From: Siphonodentalium dalli
Lineage: Eukaryota; Mollusca; Scaphopoda; Gadilida; Siphonodentaliidae
NCBI GenBank assembly: GCA_032622095.1
Contig: CP136062.1
Span: 144,604,351 to 144,668,350, forward strand
DNA: 64,000 nt
Direction: 5' to 3'
The translations under genes and the position numbers were made by a program. Below are positions 26,401 to 32,400 of the stretch, piece after piece; the stretch's first letter is position 1; each line of letters opens with the position of its first letter. Under the pieces are notes generated by a model. It searched no databases. It had not been told where the DNA came from and saw only the letters and a list, made by a program, of their open reading frames with translations.

Positions 26401-29400
26401 AATGTCATCAGAAGTGAGACAAACACCCTTTATTTTCACAATATCAGGAATAACTTGAGTACAGCAATGTCCTAAATAATCGACCCCTAAACCACAGCAG
26501 AATTATGGGAAATTTTTCAGGATTTAGTCCGAAATGTGGCTTGCTACCATTCATCGGAAAGCTCTCGGCTAAAGAGTCATATACATTGGGTATTACTGTA
26601 AGTCTTTCTGAGGCATATCAAGTCCAGGTTGGATATAAAAGTATAACATACTTATTGAAATATTTTGATTACCAGAAACTTTAGGTTTCAAATTGCAACT
26701 GGGCTTTAACCCTTTCTCACAAAGTTATGCATATTGAGAACCTTTTCTCAGTCGAAAAAGGGGGAATTCCACGAAAAAGTCTGACAGACGTCATAATCGC
26801 AGGTGCAGCTTCACATGGTACTAAATATCTGTGCCAAGTTCCAAAACAATTTACAGAAAAATGTAGGAATAAAGTTGCATCTACGGATGGACAGACACCC
26901 CCTGACAGAGACGGACAAGCTGATTCCCATATACTCCCCCATAACTTGGGGGGGGGGGTTATATTAACAGATAATACAAGAGCAGAATGATTCATATTCA
27001 TTGGTGGGAAATGTTTAGAAAATAAGTTCAACAAATGACTTGTGGTCGTTTGTTGAACTTATAACCTGAACATTTCCTACAGGAACTACTTGTCAATGAG
27101 TTATTACGTGCGCTCGCGCAACAGTATGGCGATCAGACAGATTCGTACCTTGGTGTCACTCTACTCCGTTTCACTCCATGACGTCACCAAAAACGACGTA
27201 AAACCTCGTGGCGTTCTGACATTTTTACTGTGCCGCGTTTTTGCTATGTTTATTTTATGTGTTGTTTTCGATTATTTGTTTGTCGCCGATTTCGCCATTT
27301 GTCGGGATTCCCTGTTTCTATATTTAAAACTGGTATGCTCGTAGTGAGCCTCGGTTTCGATTTTTTCTCCCAGGTCAAAATATGTCAGAGTTATGACAAA
27401 AATAGATCGACCTACATTTTCTCCATCAGAACTCTACATCAAAGAGTCTATAGACTCCTTCGGGACCTACATAGACTTCTTCATTTGGGTATTTTTACTT
27501 ATAATTGGGAAGTTTTATCATTTTTGGTTCGTGCGAAGACCTCTTTTTATCATGCGGGAAAAGAGACATTCAAAACGCGATTTCGTAATTCGACGCAATT
27601 GGCTGAATAGCCTAACCTTCAACCGAGTTCCGGGTCAAATACGACGAATGACGTAACACAAAACAATACGCATTGGTTGACACCGTTTGAAGAGTTTATT
27701 GTTACATAAAATGATCGTTATTGATTAATTATTGATTAATTCTTGATATTTATTGTTGCATATTGGCTGTTATCAATATTTACATAAATGGTATTAATTA
27801 TTTCTTATAATTGCTCCTTCGGTCAACTTTGACTATCGGAAAATGAAAATGAAAATATGCCGCTGAAAATAAAAATGTAATCGATATTAAAGTCTCATCC
27901 TTTCGGCAACATGGAATTGGTTTTAATTACTTAAATGATTAATATAGTAATTTGCCTTTTATCTGTGATGAAATGAGAAATGGTAATTGTCTTGTTTTGC
28001 TAACATTAAATTAAATTACATAAATTAAGTAAAATACAGTGAAATTATTTTTTAATTATTACCTTTTTGCGCACGTTGGCATCTCTCTGAGTGCATTCTA
28101 GTTAGTATAGAAATAGTTAAACTAATATGTCCAGCTTTATTACCTTTAGCATTAGACTGCCCATTAACTGATCTTTCCGGCATTTCTTCTACATCCATGC
28201 CAGTATCTTCGCTGGGAGCTTTTACAACACGACAAGAATCACCATGGTCATCAGGTTCAATGGGTTCATCGTCATTCTCAAGACTGCGCTTCGGTCTTAT
28301 TGGTGGGCAAGACGTGGATGCCATTTCAGATTTTGATCCTCCAAGCTCTTTATACATCTAAGATGAGAATATTGTAAGATGAGAATATGTACAACTAGCT
28401 GAAACAGGCTCCCCTTTGGGAGCCTTTATTCAGCGGCGCAAGGGCCTGCGGCTCCTTTGTGTGATTTGCACATATTTGATCATTTAAACATTTTGATATA
28501 AAAAACAACATATAATCACCCAATTTGCCTATTTGTTTTTGTGTCTATTTTCGTTAGTGCAACAAGGTTGGAGAAGAATTTAACTTTAATGACCAAATAA
28601 ATCATTTTGCGATGTCTGGTGTTGGTGTCATGCGCAGCTTTTCGAAATAGTAATTAGTACTAATCTGCCTGAATCAATGTACAGTAATTATGTTGGCGGG
28701 ATGCCAAGTTGGCGGTAAGCACTTGCCTATTCAGCACTAGTGACAGATAAGCAAATATGTAATGGCTTTTTTTAATGATATAATGTGATATATATAGAAT
28801 ATGTTGCCGTCGCTTAAGCTGTTTATGTCAGTGAGGGGATCGGAGCATCTATTGGATAAGGCTCTATGTGGGAAATCTGTCATTTTCCTAAGTTTTTCAT
28901 TTGTTATTTCAATAACGCAATTATATTTATCAAGCAAAGTAATTAGTACTCATGATGTGAGCAAACCAGAGTGCAGCTTAGAGCAAAATAATTTGTTGGG
29001 TTTTTATACTTATTCCAAGCTGGAATTCTAATGGTTTAAAGATGTTTTAGAGCGAAAATACATACCCTTTTATGCATTTTGTATCAAATACGCTGAATTA
29101 TGGACAAAAAAAAACACAATGTCATTCAGGCCAGTTGACGTCCTTAGTTAAATGCAGAAGTTGCACATATAATTAAGTCATGAAAATAGTACCTATCTAA
29201 TGAAGCTATGTTGACCTAATAACGCTACCTTGATGAAACAAATGTAACATTTATTAGATAGTCTTTATGTAGGTAATAGAAGTTGTGAGGGGTGGATAAA
29301 TTGTGAATAACGCATAGTGAGAGAGACATCTATTACAAAACCATCAGTTTAGAGAATCAATGATAGCATGTCCATGTCTGGCGTTTGCCAATAGCCTCAT

Positions 29401-32400
29401 TTAATTTCAGCCAAAGAAACCCTGGGAGTATCAGATACGTCAATGAAGATGGTAGTGAAGAAAATCATACCGATTTGACCCATTGTGTTTCTCCTGGCAA
29501 TGGGACACAGTAGAATGATTGCCTGGATGATGTAACATTGGCATCTGATTCGAGGTTGATCTCTTCGTTTCTCTGAAAGTGAAACACCAAATGAGGGTAT
29601 CAATCACATTGTTAATACTATCATGAGCTCTAAGACAAGAAGTAGGGTGGATAGAAAATTATTTACACAAATGAGCACTAGACCTGAAAAAATTTAGATG
29701 TTTCCGGTAACACATCCGTATTGACCCACCAAAAATATTTTTTTAATTTACTAATCACAAAGCTTTAATTTCTGTTCACATTATTTTATTTTGTTTAAAT
29801 TAACTGCCAAATCATTTCAAAATTAGTAACTTAATTGCACTTAGATCATTATACACCCTGATATACAAAATAGGTAAGGAATATTCGATTAGAACCAAAA
29901 TCTGACATTCCCACGGCCCTAATAATAAGCCATGTACATGTATTTCCTATTTTTGTTGAACTTGTCATCCTTTGAGGACTCTTTTTAAGCAACCACAATA
30001 ATAAATGAAATTTTGTGCCTCAAATTAAGTTCATCCCGAGGATATGGCTGAAATTACGATGGTCATTCCCATCATAATGTCTTAACGATCATGGGACCCT
30101 GATTTTTTCCTAAGTAATATTTCAAAAATGCAAAATTCATCAAATACTGTAGCTTTGCATTGCTGAATAGAGCTATTGGCCAAAATATTGTTCCAAACAT
30201 AACATGAGCACAAAACTCTGGAAAAACAATCGCATTATGGTCTAATTAAGTCACTAAATTCCAAGGTAAGGCCAAAACAAAAAACATCTGTATTTCCGGT
30301 TTCCCGACCTACCTGCCGAAATTGGGCCGACCTGGATTTGTTTTCGAAACTTTTCCCCAAAAAAAAAAACTTTTTTTTTTTTTATGCATGTAATTGACAT
30401 GTAAAACACATCTATATAACTTTTTGTCCATCACCTTTGTCATCTACTATAAAGATAAAGGCCGGAAAATAAACCATGGCTTTATTTTAGCACATGCTAA
30501 AATAAAGCAAGAACGGATACTCCAGCTATCATAATCAAGTCACGCTCTCAGAACTACAACCAAAAATCTTGCAATCGATTTAATTGTTTCCTAAAGAAAT
30601 TCCCCATTAATTTCTTATCCAATTTAAACAAATTTAATAGATGTTAACGACTTAAAAACTTTGGTGATCGATAAAAACAAAACCCATAAAGTTTGACGAG
30701 ATACAAGGTTTATTTCCTCGTATGATTCAGCAAATGGGGAACCTCGCTAAAGCTCGGTCCCCCATTTGCTGAATCATACACGTGAAAATAAACCTTGTTT
30801 CTCGTCAAACTATATGGATATTCTAGTATATATATATATATATAGTATATACTATGTTTACATAAAGCAGCAATAATTTTAGATGGAATTTTCAAAAACA
30901 ATTTACTTCTATTAATATACATGCGTAAATGTATTTGTTGTTGCAGATGAATCCCAATTCAGGAATAAATCTGTTCTGAGAGTCGCACCGCCAGGTGAAA
31001 ATGAGATGTCAACATGATGGCACAGAAGTTGTCTAGACTTTTGCTAGCAATGCCGATAGTATCAATGTTGTCATGTACAGTTTGCGCAACATTGTGTCAG
31101 GGTGCCATGAGCCACAGGACTCGTGACAGGAGATAGCATTTTCGTGTCCCTTCTTGGAACTCAGATCACTCCAAACTTTCTGGTGCATATTCTGGGTATA
31201 TTGTCAGATATATATATAGTTTTCTGTCTGAAACTTCAGCAACTGGATACAAAGGTATTGAGAATACCAACTTTTATCTTGTTTTTAGAATATGGTGCAT
31301 TATAGATGGATTTTGAAAAAAAAAAAAAAATTGCAAAAAAAAAACATTTCCCTACCTGCCTACCTGGATTTTTTTGCTCAAGAAATCGGAAACAGACAAT
31401 TTTTGTGTGTGGCCTAAGTACTCTTGTGGCCAAATAGAAGTGCAGGGCGGAATATAAGTGCAGGGTGGAAATTTCTGAAAAATTTAATAATAGTGCAGGG
31501 CGGAATAGAGGTGTGTGGTCACCGTGTGGTGGAACATATCAATTCTCACAGAAAAATCGATATCATCTGGAAGATGAACATTTTTCAATATATTATAAAT
31601 TGAACAATTAATTTTGTAGACTTGAGTATAAAGCAAGTTATCATGATTGACATGCATAAAATTGTACATGCATGGGAAAAATAACCATTGTTGTCTACTT
31701 GCCCCTTTTGTGCAACATCTGAAATGGAAAATCCACATTTTCTTGTAATTATACTATTTGTAAAGCATTTGTTAATTAAATTTATAACAGAGCCACTAAT
31801 GTTTTTTAAATGTGCAGACCCGAATAAGCATCATACAGCATGGATTTTTCTCATAAAATTATTGTGTGACCTTTATTTGGCACAAAAGAGTAGACGGGGT
31901 CCCCTTGATCCTCAAGTGGAACATAATCACTGAACCAATATTGAACTTATGTATTTTGTTTAGATTTTGTTCAGTATCAGTAGATATGGGCAGATGACAG
32001 TGCAACTGGGCGCTTCACATATCCACATTGACAAATTTGTCTCAAAAAAAAAAAGAAGTAAATAATATAGGTGTAACTTTCATCTGAATACTAGCATCAA
32101 TTTACTTCTCTCGATGAGTTTTCTTGAATGATAAGGAGAGTAGAATACACTTACTGATGCTTCAGCCACGTCTTTGTATTTCCCTGTCCGCATCTTTGAC
32201 TGATTTGTTTTTAAGTCTGTGACGCTGTATGCAGATAGATAGTATTCAGGGTCGAACATGTCTTGGATCATACATCTGTAACGCACCACGCTATTTGGTA
32301 GCAGACTGTGCAGAGGTACATCATTCAGGGATGGAAGCTACAGAGAGCGAAGGGATATAAATTAGAATGCATATACTAGCATGCAAATACCCCCAGGTAT

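Larger units (their letters stand above)
30267..31417. mobile_element. 1.15-kb element with TAAGGCCAAAACAAAA terminal repeats
   Basis: Left end TAAGGCCAAAACAAAAAACA followed by GTATTTCCGGTTTCCCGACC; right end is the diverged inverse (GTAGGCAGG side, ending GTGTGTGGCCTA). Related to 22882-24398. Holds the hairpins at 30479 and 30691. Confidence 0.75.

Noticed and set aside
26717-27034. 105- and 87-codon overlapping frames
   Set aside because: They lie on a dispersed repeat with a CAGACACC and poly-G tail.
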